Positions 37,601 through 45,772 of a DNA stretch of 50,915 nt are shown piece after piece. Where the stretch lies: assembly GCA_022360875.1 (NCBI GenBank), contig JAKSBZ010000234.1, positions 1 through 50,915 of the forward strand, given 5' to 3'. Position numbers and translations under genes: made by a program. Within the stretch, counting starts at the first letter, position 1. The number at the start of each line of letters is the position of its first letter. This stretch comes from Cytophagales bacterium (lineage in GTDB: Bacteria > Bacteroidota > Bacteroidia > Cytophagales > Cyclobacteriaceae). Below the pieces are notes generated by a model. The model saw only the letters and a program-made list of their open reading frames with translations, did not search any database and was not told the origin of the DNA.

Positions 37601-38024
37601 CGACCACCGATGGATCCTTTTGCAAGACAGGGAAACGGAAACTACTCGGGAGAAAATTGCCCGGAAAGAGCCGGTTCCCCACGAAGAAGAGGCTATTGTG
37701 TCGGCATTCCCCATGGTCAGAGGCCAAAGCCAGGAAGAGCTTGCCGAACATGCCCCTATGCTTGTCGAGTTCTTTCTTGACTACTATACCGAAACAGCCG
37801 GATCATTACCAGAGCGCACATCGCTGCCAATCTTCCGGGTTCCCTGTGACCCGGGAAAAATGTTTTCCAACCACCAAATGCAGTTATTTCAACGAGCCGT
37901 ACTCATGTCGCACATCGCAGCTCCCTATGCCCTTGTACGGACAAACCTTTCCATACATCCCAAGGCTCCTATACAATTTCCCTTCAGCAACCACACTATC
38001 GAAATAGAAGCTCAAAGGCTGTGA
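34671..38024 (+). CDS. Very large kinase-domain protein, candidate injected effector or toxin
   Basis: A 1,117-residue protein; the ATG at 34671 (MYQSRSTGKPANKN) is preferred to the TTG at 34650. The first 45 residues (RAAQAKQPPVLQMLPPVQLLM) resemble the leader region of contractile-injection-system cargo in Bacteroidota. Residues about 50-420 are mostly helical and unrecognised. A kinase-like core follows (about 420-640, mature numbering): ILKF with the candidate ATP lysine (449 counted from 34650), ERHEKEAFSSNFI, hinge LLMEKVEGH, catalytic GETFAYDLILGNFDRF (Asp584, Asn589, Asp591) and VIDIDQT (Asp631, Asp633). All are intact, unlike in the upstream paralogue. A C-terminal region of about 300 residues after a Glu/Pro-rich linker has no recognised fold; it has two YRG motifs (one in ELVYRGSES, Arg965) that faintly recall ADP-ribosyltransferases. 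There is no signal peptide. Base composition dips (30-40% GC) around the kinase core. Confidence 0.72.
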   Translation: MYQSRSTGKPANKNMGGRAAQAKQPPVLQMLPPVQLLMSAARYKSLVLLPSSIYQKGKEIKKPNLSEALKKGEQTSINDVSPLIRKIIQLLEEYHFHRPIMAQYHTEAYIFLWDILHELEEYVFKWSNAHPIPKEKKNNPNELPYWDVYSKLLDEIQEERRVLLAEMKQNELDWQELGRSAPEAKSASPTQISEKQLPVLESSSYMTKKNKLENQQLLHSWMLRLQQVPTGNEIVQSYLKKAASRWASPLKIRFSQQFSLPGFQKKPFSAAYDFTHFVSASSYLASWDSSGSMLGFYPPYILLGMAMAEYTGAKDPKTCEKQLLKEFQLKTSGEPYFRRNTDLEVVSFDSEDSEGDSLCYKIGKEQTALKAEAANTYSVRPSLLSQPVYERLYSLDFIPRSIDPQSIIFHPPHRTDIQEVSQIFEFSVRKKTGEKTQKYILKFPYPHTNAHYFWTERHEKEAFSSNFIHLMGKKAYAPACLPLSLSSPLLLELQKHLRQRGTNSAGQRLIERLNTKQSTRERFECLLMEKVEGHSYVSMKKLSRRNLVSASSFKSLFNEMILNKRVQRGMGETFAYDLILGNFDRFTLGLHESNIRLNVAFMQSGSSRNPLLPYTISSEYPVIDIDQTLSAFGMYLMLRSFTDSGVIVKFSYHTDEEIQRINYLLHNSKKHPKEYYIASRQLTETLKIRVRSYIQDFLESSQPGAVKQIGLLPLTQTIVSNLQGTGNIRFVDLGFMETLLRLKNNRHLLRSIRMAHFGSFQDEANTFFSAWQGIIDVVQEFDENELTLLVSKLSNSYDQSPERHPQGTEALTIHPENETEAQSETLPDKSPWGLLPAPPIGWSGYRGTHLYSVLESNAFFVRSTDHTPFRLATEYIFHGNPEMLSEKHRTVEQRVKQSASQIFPAEPAPPQVGTEQAGLNRRSFERKLQTSVYLGLLGSNLIKGLKIPKKDIGELVYRGSESMNKLGQDPPFWRDTPDHRWILLQDRETETTREKIARKEPVPHEEEAIVSAFPMVRGQSQEELAEHAPMLVEFFLDYYTETAGSLPERTSLPIFRVPCDPGKMFSNHQMQLFQRAVLMSHIAAPYALVRTNLSIHPKAPIQFPFSNHTIEIEAQRL

Positions 38025-38219
38025 TTATTCTATTCTTAAAAAAAAGAAAACGTCCTGCTTAAAACCCTGCAACCCCGCCAGCAAAAAATTCAAATGTGCG
38101 GCCATCGCGCCATAACTGCCCGCAAAATATTTCCAACCATGACATTCCCCCGCTTTTTTTTTCTTTCATTTCATTAATTTGTCAGAATCACTGAAAGTAC
38201 ACTTACTAATTAAACAGAA

Positions 38220-40226
38220 ATGAAACAATTCCTTTTTGTTGCAGCCTTATTCCTTTGGACAGGCTGCGCAAACAATCCCAAGCTGTCGATTGAATCTCCC
38301 GACGGAATGGCCAAACTCTCTTTTTCGCTGAAAAAAGGAAAACCAGCCTATCAAGTCAAATACGGAGAAGAAACTCTCATCGGCTCTTCGAAATTGGGTT
38401 TTATCCTGAAAGAACAAGCTCCCTTGCTGGAAAGCTTTGAACTCTCAGCCAGCAAGCAAAATAGCCATAGCAGCAGCTGGATGCAGGTTTGGGGTGAAGA
38501 CAAGAACATCAAAAACCAGTACCAGGAACTTTTTGTAGAGCTTAAAGAAAAAACACCGCCGCACCGCAGGCTAAACATTCGTTTCCGCGCATTCAACGAC
38601 GGCGTGGCTTTCCGCTACGAGTTCCCTGAGCAAAAGGAAATGAAGGACTTCGTCATTATGGACGAAAAAACGGAATTCAATTTGAACGGAGACTATTCCT
38701 CATGGTGGATTCCGCAGGACTTCGACAGCTATGAAAAAGTTTATCAGCAAAGCCCGCTGAGCAAAATCAAAGCCGTCAACACGCCGGTTACTTTCCGAAC
38801 AAAGAAAGGAACGCACCTCTCGATTCACGAAGCGGCGCTGACGGATTATGCAGGCATGACGCTTAAAAGAGAGGAAGGCACCATACTCGAAGCGGATCTT
38901 GTTCCTTGGGCTGACCAGACAAAAGTAAAAACGAGCACGGGAACCGTAACTCCGTGGAGAACCATTCAGATAAGCCCGACAGCCGGCGGCCTAGTAGAGT
39001 CAAAGATGATTCTCAACCTCAACGAACCCAACAAACTCAATGATGTCTCGTGGATTAAACCCATGAAGTACATCGGCATATGGTGGGGAATGCACCTGGG
39101 CACAGAAGTATGGGCCGAAGGGCCTCGCCACGGAGCAACTACCCGAAACACAATCCGCCATATCGACTTTGCAAAGAAACACGGAATCGGCGGCGTGGTT
39201 GTAGAAGGATGGAACGCCGGATGGGACAAATGGGGACAAAAAGACGCTTTTGACCACGTAACGCCAGCCAAAGACTTCAATTTTAAAAAAGCGGCAAAAT
39301 ACGCCAAAGACAAAGGCGTAGAACTGATCGGACACAATGAGACCGGCGGCGACATTCCGGCTTACGAGCACTACATGGATTCCGCTTTCAGCCTTTACCA
39401 CAGCCTGGGCATGCATGCGCTGAAAACCGGCTATGCAGGAGGCATCTATCCGCGCGGCGAGCACCACCACGGACAGTTCATGGTTCGCCATTACCGAAAA
39501 GTTGTCAAAAAAGCCGCCCAATACCAGATCATGCTTGACGTGCACGAGCCCATCAAACCGACGGGAATCCGCCGCACTTACCCGAACATGATGACGCGCG
39601 AAGGCGTGCGCGGCATGGAGTGGAACGCTTGGAGCGAAGGCAACGGCCCAGACCATTTGGTGACGCTTCCGTTTACGCGCATGCTTGGCGGCCCGATTGA
39701 CTATACTCCGGGAACATTCGACATTCTTTTCAAAAATTCGAAAAACAAACGAGTAAAATGGAACGCAGATGACCTGACAAAAACCCGAGTGCACACTACT
39801 CTGGCCAAACAGCTCGCCGCTTTTGTAGTGATTTACAGCCCGATGCAAATGGCCAGCGACCTTATCGACAACTATAAGGGGCATCCTGCTTTCAAATTCA
39901 TAGAAGACGTACCGTGCGACTGGGACGAAAGCCGTGTGCTTAACGGAGAAGTGGCCCAATATATTACCGTAGCCCGAAAAGCCGGCAACGACTGGTACAT
40001 TGGTTCGATGACTGACGAAAACGCCCGCGTGCTGGAACTAAATCTTAGCTTTTTGGACGAAAACGCAGCCTACGAAGCCGTTATTTACGCTGACGCGGCG
40101 AATGCCGACTGGCGCACCAATCCAACGGCCTACACCATAAGCAAAAAGAAAGTAAAGAAAGGCGATATCCTGAAACTTGACCTGAAACCTTCCGGCGGAC
40201 AGGCTATTCAGCTAAAAAAATTGTAA
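38220..40226 (+). CDS. GH97-family alpha-glycosidase lipoprotein (SusB-like)
   Basis: A 668-residue glycoside hydrolase with a lipoprotein signal (LFLWTGC, Cys16). The N-terminal beta-sandwich (about 20-275) and the TIM barrel (about 280-565, starting KYIGIWWGMHLG) are typical of GH97, followed by a C-terminal beta-domain. In the barrel the KTGYAGG segment (402-408) has Gly where retaining GH97 enzymes carry the Asp nucleophile. DVHEP (Glu443) and REGVRGMEWNAW (Glu461, Glu467) supply glutamates as in inverting, SusB-type enzymes. It is therefore probably an inverting alpha-glucosidase that needs calcium, acting in the periplasm or on the outer membrane. It stands alone, flanked by an unrelated effector gene and a terminator. 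Confidence 0.92.
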   Translation: MKQFLFVAALFLWTGCANNPKLSIESPDGMAKLSFSLKKGKPAYQVKYGEETLIGSSKLGFILKEQAPLLESFELSASKQNSHSSSWMQVWGEDKNIKNQYQELFVELKEKTPPHRRLNIRFRAFNDGVAFRYEFPEQKEMKDFVIMDEKTEFNLNGDYSSWWIPQDFDSYEKVYQQSPLSKIKAVNTPVTFRTKKGTHLSIHEAALTDYAGMTLKREEGTILEADLVPWADQTKVKTSTGTVTPWRTIQISPTAGGLVESKMILNLNEPNKLNDVSWIKPMKYIGIWWGMHLGTEVWAEGPRHGATTRNTIRHIDFAKKHGIGGVVVEGWNAGWDKWGQKDAFDHVTPAKDFNFKKAAKYAKDKGVELIGHNETGGDIPAYEHYMDSAFSLYHSLGMHALKTGYAGGIYPRGEHHHGQFMVRHYRKVVKKAAQYQIMLDVHEPIKPTGIRRTYPNMMTREGVRGMEWNAWSEGNGPDHLVTLPFTRMLGGPIDYTPGTFDILFKNSKNKRVKWNADDLTKTRVHTTLAKQLAAFVVIYSPMQMASDLIDNYKGHPAFKFIEDVPCDWDESRVLNGEVAQYITVARKAGNDWYIGSMTDENARVLELNLSFLDENAAYEAVIYADAANADWRTNPTAYTISKKKVKKGDILKLDLKPSGGQAIQLKKL

Positions 40227-40236
40227 ACGCCTCACG

Positions 40237-40269
40237 AAAAAGCCGAAAGCAATATGCTTTCGGCTTTTT
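40237..40269 (+). terminator. Terminator after the GH97 gene
   Basis: A perfect 15-bp stem (40237-40251 with 40255-40269, core AGCCGAAAGC/GCTTTCGGCT) has a 3-nt loop and ends in a T run. It lies 10 nt after the GH97 stop and can work in both directions. Confidence 0.92.
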
Positions 40270-40584
40270 TTATCCCATCCAATTTCCTACTTCTCCTTTT
40301 CTGCCTGCCCATTATTCAGCCTCCAGCTCATATTAGTTTGAATATCAAAGCATTGACTTAAAGACTTTTTTTAGTTAAATTCCACAGACAATTCAGCAAT
40401 CTTACTTTTTCACCCTGCATTTTTCAAACAGCATCTCCGGTCCAGCAAACCTTATTTTTTTTGCATGCTGCTCTGCCGTCAGAAATTTTCCTGCGACAAT
40501 CGTATTTCTTGTTTATCGCAAGGAAAACAACAGGATATTTTCTGCCGAAAATTAACACCATAGCCTACTTCAAACCTTACAGTC
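40270..40584. other. Intergenic region before the DUF418 gene
   Basis: About 315 bp with no gene. It must hold the promoter of the DUF418 gene. I saw no clean TAnnTTTG element, strong palindrome or structured RNA. The short open frame starting at 40461 is out of frame with and overlaps the DUF418 gene. Confidence 0.5.
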
Positions 40585-41814
40585 ATGAGTGCTCTTCAAA
40601 AACGAATTACCATTATCGATGCGCTTCGGGGATTCGCCTTGTTTCTCATCATTATTATTCATTTCATCGAACACTTCAATCTGTTCGTCCCTCCGGAAAC
40701 CAACTTCATTTTCAGCAAAGAAACCGACGCAGCGGTATTCGACTGGGTCTTCCACGCCATCAGCGGCAAGGCTTACTCCGTTTTTGCCCTGCTCTTCGGG
40801 CTGAGCTTCTACATACAAATGAAAAGGCAGGAAGCAAAGGGAACCGATTTCCGAATGCGGTTTCTGTGGCGGCTCGTCATCTTGCTGGCCTTCGGATTCG
40901 CGCACTCGCTCCTCTACGACGGCGATATCCTGCACATCTACGCGCTCATGGGCATGCCGCTGCTGCTGCTGTACCCGCTGCGCTCGCAAACACTGCGCTG
41001 GGTGGGGCTTCTGTTCGTCATCCAGCTTCCAATTATTTATGACATGATCCAGTCGTTCATCACTCAGGATTACCAGTACGTAAGAAGCATTCCGAGCTAT
41101 TGGCGGGAAGCCCGCGACGCCAAACTAGGCGACAGCCTCTTGGCCCTGGCACAGCACAACCTGTGGAAAGGACGGCTGTCCGGCTGGGCATGGTCGGTAT
41201 ACAACGGGCGTTTTCTGCAGCTGTTTTTCCTATTTATCGCCGGAATGTTAATGGGGCGCGCAGGATTCTTTGAAAACCTGAGCCAGCGAAAAAAACAGCT
41301 GCGCACGGGCCTGGCAGTTTGCCTGATTTTCAGTCTGGTTTTCTTCGGTCTCCGGAAAGCGCTTCCACTAACCGGCTGGACAAACATTCAGAGATATCTT
41401 GCACATACGCTGTGCGTTTCCTACGAAAGCCTCATGATTACCGGAGTTATCGTCTTTGGTATAAGCCTATTGTATGTAATCAACAGCAAACCGAAAATAT
41501 ACAGCCACCTGGCTTACTACGGGCGGATGAGTCTAACAAACTACGTAATGCAGGGCGTGGGCGGCACAATCATGTATTACGGTTTTGGCTTTGCGCTGCA
41601 CCGGTATATCGGCACTACATGGAGTTTGCTGCTCAGCTTTGTCTGCTTTGGTTTGCAAGTGGCCTTTTCGGTCTACTGGCTGAACAGATTCCGGTACGGC
41701 CCGCTGGAATGGCTGTGGAGAGCGCTTACTTTTATGGATTTTAAAATTCCGATGAGAAAAGCGAAAACTGCAAAGAAAGATAAAATTGAAAGGCAAGTGG
41801 AAATGACTCAGTAG
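40585..41814 (+). CDS. DUF418-family integral membrane protein (YeiB-like)
   Basis: A 409-residue inner-membrane protein with about ten membrane segments. The N-terminus RITIIDALRGFALFLIIIIHFIEHFN and the segment SGKAYSVFALLFGLSFYIQMKR are hallmarks of the YeiB/DUF418 family, related to acyltransferase-3 membrane enzymes. The C-terminal DUF418 part includes the YYGRMSLTNYVMQGVGGTIMYYGFG motif and SVYWLNRFRYGPLEWLWRALTF. Members are mostly uncharacterised, and an acyl- or lipid-modifying role is only suggested by the distant relationship. The tail is Lys/Glu-rich. It is monocistronic and converges on the LolA-like gene across a terminator. Confidence 0.92.
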   Translation: MSALQKRITIIDALRGFALFLIIIIHFIEHFNLFVPPETNFIFSKETDAAVFDWVFHAISGKAYSVFALLFGLSFYIQMKRQEAKGTDFRMRFLWRLVILLAFGFAHSLLYDGDILHIYALMGMPLLLLYPLRSQTLRWVGLLFVIQLPIIYDMIQSFITQDYQYVRSIPSYWREARDAKLGDSLLALAQHNLWKGRLSGWAWSVYNGRFLQLFFLFIAGMLMGRAGFFENLSQRKKQLRTGLAVCLIFSLVFFGLRKALPLTGWTNIQRYLAHTLCVSYESLMITGVIVFGISLLYVINSKPKIYSHLAYYGRMSLTNYVMQGVGGTIMYYGFGFALHRYIGTTWSLLLSFVCFGLQVAFSVYWLNRFRYGPLEWLWRALTFMDFKIPMRKAKTAKKDKIERQVEMTQ

Positions 41815-41822
41815 CGCAACAG

Positions 41823-41842
41823 CCCGGCCTAAAAAAGCCGGG
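41823..41842. terminator. Bidirectional terminator between the DUF418 and LolA-like genes
   Basis: CCCGGC (41823-41828) and GCCGGG (41837-41842) form a 6-bp GC stem with an A-rich loop, lying between two convergent genes. The T tract is poor on both strands, so termination may be partial. Confidence 0.55.
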
Positions 41843-41872
41843 ATGTATTGAATATCCGCTGAATCAAAAAAA

Positions 41873-42607
41873 TTATTTTCTCAATTTCGCTTTAGAAAAT
41901 ATCGACTCCGGAATTTCCGGATTGAACTGAATTTCCTTTATGATGAAATCAGTGCCTTTTCCATTTTTCAGCATGTCCTTGTAATTTATTCTGTGCGGAT
42001 ACCAACGGCCGCTGACCTGCCGGACATCGCTAAACAACACGCGCTTAAGCAGCTTCCCGCTCTTGGCGTAAAGTTCCTGCTTCAAAGGCACAAAATGAGT
42101 CTGATCGATCCACACTTTGCGGCTGGGATAGCTCGCATCCGGCACCTTGGCTAAAAGATAAACGACCCAAACTTTCCTGGCGCCAAGTTCCTCATCGCCC
42201 AGGTACTCCGCCGTATACATTTCCGAAAGCTTTCGGTCATCCATCATGTCTTCGTAAGAAAGGTCCGAGCCCATCACCGACTGCTTGAGCATATGTCCCG
42301 AAAGCTGAATGGTGCGGTCGGTGGCAGGCGAATAAATCCACAGGCGCTTGCCTAGTTTCAGCATTTTCGTTCCTTTTTCCCTCGCCGGCGCAAAATACTC
42401 GATGAACGACTTGTTGTAGCCTTCTCCGTAGCTCTTCGACTCGATCGTCCGGCTGCTTCGCCTTCCGTGCACCACCATTTGGCTGAGGTTGATCTGCGTT
42501 TTCGAATTCATATTAGCGTCAACTTTCCGTATTATTTCCGCCGCCGGGGGCAAATCCTGACTAAATGAGAAAAGAAATGCGAAAGTCCGCAAAAGATTGC
42601 TTATCAT
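41873..42607 (-). CDS. LolA-like periplasmic carrier (outer-membrane lipoprotein-sorting protein family)
   Basis: A 244-residue protein of the LolA-like superfamily (type seen beside ABC or MMPL exporters). It has a weak N-terminal hydrophobic export segment (LLRTFAFLFSF). The body is a curved beta-sheet domain with family patterns EIIRKVDANMNSKTQINLSQM, SFIEYFAPAREKGTKMLKLGKRLWIYSPATDRTIQLSGHM, MGSDLSYEDMM, then LGARKVWVVYL, SRKVWIDQTHFVPLKQELYAKSGKLLKRV and WYPHRI. Such proteins carry a lipid or lipoprotein in a hydrophobic cavity across the periplasm. It is the last gene of the six-gene operon, 28 nt after the second permease, and would take cargo from the FtsX-type transporter. The cargo is unknown. 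Confidence 0.88.
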   Translation of the reverse strand: MISNLLRTFAFLFSFSQDLPPAAEIIRKVDANMNSKTQINLSQMVVHGRRSSRTIESKSYGEGYNKSFIEYFAPAREKGTKMLKLGKRLWIYSPATDRTIQLSGHMLKQSVMGSDLSYEDMMDDRKLSEMYTAEYLGDEELGARKVWVVYLLAKVPDASYPSRKVWIDQTHFVPLKQELYAKSGKLLKRVLFSDVRQVSGRWYPHRINYKDMLKNGKGTDFIIKEIQFNPEIPESIFSKAKLRK

Positions 42608-42635
42608 TTTTTTGTCTTAAAATTTTTTAATAAAA

Positions 42636-43907
42636 CTAAACCTCCAGTTCTTTAAAAAGCCTCGCCGTCTGTCTTTTATAAATACCCAGCCCCGAAAGCA
42701 TTCGTCCAAAAACCGTAGCGCACAAACCAGGAATAAAACCGATATACAGCAAGTTTGCGGAAAATTCCGACCGAATCACCGAAGGCATCAGCATGCTTGA
42801 ATTGCTGTAATATTCGCTGATATCGAAGCCGTGAATCTGCAGCCAGAATGTTACAGCTATTCCGATGCATGTTCCTGCAAAAGACCCCAGCATGCCAATC
42901 AAAAATGCCTCAACAAGCTGCGAACGGTAAATCCGCCCTTTCGACTCGCCCAAAGCCAGACGGATTCCAAATTCCTGGAAACGCCTCAGGCCTCCCAGAA
43001 GCCCGGTGTTCCAAAGCACCACAGACATGGCCAGAATAAAAATTCCGATAAAAAACGCACTGTAGGCATTCACCGTATCCAGATAATCGCCCAAGTTGTT
43101 CTGATCGCGAAGGACCTGCATTGTCGGAGCAAATTCGTCGTGCGGATCAGTGTTTTCGTTAAAGATCGACTGGATTCGCAGCGCTTTTTCCTCTGCGTAA
43201 ACGCCTTCCTTCAAAAAGCCAAGAATTTCTCCCGTGCCGTTTTCCATGTCCAGCATTTCCTGCGCGTCGGCAATGTCAATCAGAAACGCGCCCTTGTCGA
43301 GCAACGCATTGCCGAAGCGCACTGTTCCCGCCATGCGAAATGTTTTCATAGTCATGCTTCCGTTCATCGTAGAGCCCACGTAAGTCACGCTGTCGCCGAT
43401 GTTCAGCTTCAGTTTATTCGCAAAGTCATCGCTCAGCAAAGCCTCGCCCAGCTTCTGAGGCACAGTTCCCCGAACCAGCGACGACTCGATGTTCATCCGC
43501 TTCAGCTCGCCGCTTTTCCGGTTCAGCATTTCCAGCGCAATCCCGCTGGCCGGTCCCTGCCCTTTCGTTGTTCCGCTGGAATCCGGAACATCGAGCAAGC
43601 CCGCGAAAACTGTACGATCCACCCACTTCACCTGCGGAAAATCCTTCCGAAGTTTTTTCAGCAAATCGTCTGCTCCGAGCAAAGCCAAATCGACAGGCAT
43701 TTGGCTGCTGTTCTGTGCGTAGGCTTTCGTTACGACCTTCAGGTGCCCGGTCTGGAATCGTGCATTCTGGTTGATAATACCGCCCATAGCGCCTTTTATA
43801 TAACCGCTCAAAACAACGGTAAGCGCCACGCCGATAGCCACCACCAGTACCGGCAGCAGGCTCCGGCTTTTATCCCGAAGTATTCCTTTCAATAAAAAAC
43901 GAATCAT
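42636..43907 (-). CDS. FtsX/MacB-type ABC transporter permease 2
   Basis: A 423-residue inner-membrane permease of the LolC/E-MacB class. One membrane helix lies near the N-terminus (about 17-38, LLPVLVVAIGVALTVVLSGYI). A large periplasmic domain follows (about 45-275). Three C-terminal helices (about 280-310, 335-365, 380-405) follow, with the FtsX signature RRFQEFGIRLALGESKGRIYRSQLVEAFLIGMLG. Its start overlaps the stop of permease 1 by 4 nt, so they are translationally coupled and probably form a heterodimer, as LolC and LolE do. It transfers substrate from the membrane to the periplasmic carrier by mechanotransmission. Confidence 0.92.
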   Translation of the reverse strand: MIRFLLKGILRDKSRSLLPVLVVAIGVALTVVLSGYIKGAMGGIINQNARFQTGHLKVVTKAYAQNSSQMPVDLALLGADDLLKKLRKDFPQVKWVDRTVFAGLLDVPDSSGTTKGQGPASGIALEMLNRKSGELKRMNIESSLVRGTVPQKLGEALLSDDFANKLKLNIGDSVTYVGSTMNGSMTMKTFRMAGTVRFGNALLDKGAFLIDIADAQEMLDMENGTGEILGFLKEGVYAEEKALRIQSIFNENTDPHDEFAPTMQVLRDQNNLGDYLDTVNAYSAFFIGIFILAMSVVLWNTGLLGGLRRFQEFGIRLALGESKGRIYRSQLVEAFLIGMLGSFAGTCIGIAVTFWLQIHGFDISEYYSNSSMLMPSVIRSEFSANLLYIGFIPGLCATVFGRMLSGLGIYKRQTARLFKELEV

Positions 43908-45058
43908 AAGACTTTTCCTTTTATAGCCAGAACCGGATCTAGCCGGGCGATTTTCCTTGCCGGCAAAAAGCTGACGACCGTCGCGGAAATCACCACAAGC
44001 AGCACCGTCCCGAAAATCAGCGAAAAACCGTAAACAGGATATATTCGCTCGGCAATCGTAATGCCCATCTGCAGGTTCGCTTCCGGAATGCCAAAGCCCG
44101 CTTTTGTCATGTAAAACAAAAACGGTATACCGTACAAACTGCCGAGGAGTATCGCAAACAGGCTGTACATGGCGCCCTCAGCAGTAAACAAGCCTACGAC
44201 TTGCCAGCGTGTCATTCCTAGCGCTATATAGGTTCCGATCTCCTTCTGCCGGCGAAAAATGGAAAGCACCTGCGTGTCAAAAAGAGTCAGCAAAGCAATG
44301 CCCAGCAAAAGGGTAAACAAAATTGAGTTGCCTATTCTTTCCACTTTTATCAGCTCGCGAAAGGGCTTCAGCAGTTCATTCTGGCTTTTGTAATTCCATC
44401 CGCTTATCGAGACCGCCTTGGGCTCTTTCTGAATCAAGTAGCTGACTTCCTCGTGCAAGCCCGTCATTTGCCAAAGCTTCCGGATCGGAATCCAGAACTG
44501 TCCCTGATCCACAGTCGGCACATTGGAACTGAACACTCCGGCAATAGTCACCTCCTGCGCATCGAAAACGCCGTTTTTATCTCGCCAGCGCATGAGCACC
44601 CTATCTCCGACCTTAAGCTGGGCGACTTTAGCCATGCGCTTGCCGATAACCGCCGGAATTTCCGCTTCGCTTTTCTGCAGCTGACCGGTCGGCAATTTCA
44701 GCAGCTTCTGCTCCGCCTCTATTCCGCTCAGTTTCACCGAAAGCATCCGGCCCTCAGGATAAACCGAAACCTGCCTCACCAAAACCGGAACCGACGCTGC
44801 TCGCTCGCTTTCGGGAATTTTCCCGTGGCCGTCATCGATCGTGAACGGATCGTAAGGATCGTAATCCGCATGCAGCAGCTGTCCCTGACCGTACTCCCAG
44901 TCAATGCTGTCGCGGATTCCCTGTTTGTTCCACCCATCGATCAGCCCGTCAAAAAACAAAATGACGATAAAGGAAAAAGACAAAATGCCGGCATTGAGCC
45001 AAGTCCGGAGACCGGCGCCTATCAGATTGCGGTAAGCAAGTTGAAAAGCTAGTTTCAT
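43904..45058 (-). CDS. FtsX/MacB-type ABC transporter permease 1
   Basis: A 384-residue permease with the same plan as its neighbour: N-terminal helix (about 18-40, AGILSFSFIVILFFDGLI), a periplasmic domain (about 45-245) and three C-terminal helices with the signature FRRQKEIGTYIALGMTRWQVVGLFTAEGAMYSLFAILLG. It overlaps both the ATPase gene upstream and permease 2 downstream by 4 nt each. The periplasmic part (LKVGDRVLMRWRDKNGVFDAQEVTIAGVFSSNVPTVDQGQFWIP) is typical of the MacB_PCD type. It is predicted to form a type VII ABC transporter with permease 2 and the LolD-like ATPase. Confidence 0.92.
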   Translation of the reverse strand: MKLAFQLAYRNLIGAGLRTWLNAGILSFSFIVILFFDGLIDGWNKQGIRDSIDWEYGQGQLLHADYDPYDPFTIDDGHGKIPESERAASVPVLVRQVSVYPEGRMLSVKLSGIEAEQKLLKLPTGQLQKSEAEIPAVIGKRMAKVAQLKVGDRVLMRWRDKNGVFDAQEVTIAGVFSSNVPTVDQGQFWIPIRKLWQMTGLHEEVSYLIQKEPKAVSISGWNYKSQNELLKPFRELIKVERIGNSILFTLLLGIALLTLFDTQVLSIFRRQKEIGTYIALGMTRWQVVGLFTAEGAMYSLFAILLGSLYGIPFLFYMTKAGFGIPEANLQMGITIAERIYPVYGFSLIFGTVLLVVISATVVSFLPARKIARLDPVLAIKGKVL

Positions 45059-45768
45059 GTCTTTTTTGTTTTAACATTTACCCATTCATCACTTACCATT
45101 TTTCCGTCTTCCAAGCGAATAATTCGCTCCAGATAACCCATCACTTTTTCATCGTGAGTAGAAAAAAGAAAAGTTGTTTCCAGCTCCTTGTTCAGCTGTT
45201 TCATCATTCTGACAATAGCGTGCGCATTCCTGGCATCAAGGTTGGCCGTCGGCTCGTCGGCAATTAATATTTCGGGACGCTTGACCATCGCCCTTGCAAT
45301 TGCCACGCGCTGTCCTTCCCCGCCCGAAAGCTTGTCCGGACGCTTGTTTGGCATATGCGCAAGACCGACCCATTCCAAGGCCTCCATCACTTTCTTTCTG
45401 CGTTCGCCTGCCGAAAAATTCTGCAGCAAAAGCGCGAACTCCACATTCTCGAACACCGTGTAAACCGGCAGCAGATTGTACACCTGAAAAATAAATCCGA
45501 TATGCCGGTTGCGCAGCATCGCCGATTCTTTATGCGTCAGCCTCGCAATATCTTTTCCCAGAACCGTCACGCGCCCTTCCGTCGGCTTGTCCAGGCTTCC
45601 GACAATATTCAGCAAAGTCGTCTTTCCGGATCCGCTCGGTCCCAGCAAACCCGCAAACTCGCCTCTGCCGAACGAAAGACCGATTTTGTGCAAAGCTGTA
45701 AATTCGCCTTCACCATCCCTGAAGCGTTTAGTAAGCTGTTCAATACGAATAATTTCTTTTGTATCCAT
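45055..45768 (-). CDS. LolD/MacB-type ABC transporter ATPase
   Basis: A 237-residue cytoplasmic ATPase that powers the two FtsX-type permeases. Walker [11 protein letters not shown]-loop [10 protein letters not shown], signature [14 protein letters not shown] (Gly-Gln in place of the usual Gln-Gln or Arg-Gln), Walker [13 protein letters not shown] and switch histidine in FLFSTHD are all intact. The ATG at 45768 ([12 protein letters not shown]) is preferred; the longer frame to 45822 runs through the end of the upstream gene. It starts 4 nt after the beta-barrel gene's stop and overlaps permease 1 by 4 nt. Confidence 0.95.
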   Translation of the reverse strand: MDTKEIIRIEQLTKRFRDGEGEFTALHKIGLSFGRGEFAGLLGPSGSGKTTLLNIVGSLDKPTEGRVTVLGKDIARLTHKESAMLRNRHIGFIFQVYNLLPVYTVFENVEFALLLQNFSAGERRKKVMEALEWVGLAHMPNKRPDKLSGGEGQRVAIARAMVKRPEILIADEPTANLDARNAHAIVRMMKQLNKELETTFLFSTHDEKVMGYLERIIRLEDGKMVSDEWVNVKTKKT

Positions 45769-45772
45769 TTGA

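Noticed and set aside
33171..38024. Interpretation as a polymorphic toxin/immunity pair with an Rhs- or DUF4157-type carrier
   Set aside because: No Rhs/YD repeats, no HEXXH-type DUF4157 motif and no small immunity gene downstream; the N-terminal resemblance supports at most injection-system cargo.
39000..39959. 319-codon minus-strand frame inside the GH97 gene
   Set aside because: Antisense shadow; GH97 motifs on the plus strand are unambiguous.
42831..43895. 354-codon plus-strand frame opposite the second permease
   Set aside because: Antisense shadow; Arg/His/Gln-rich and without membrane segments or domain.
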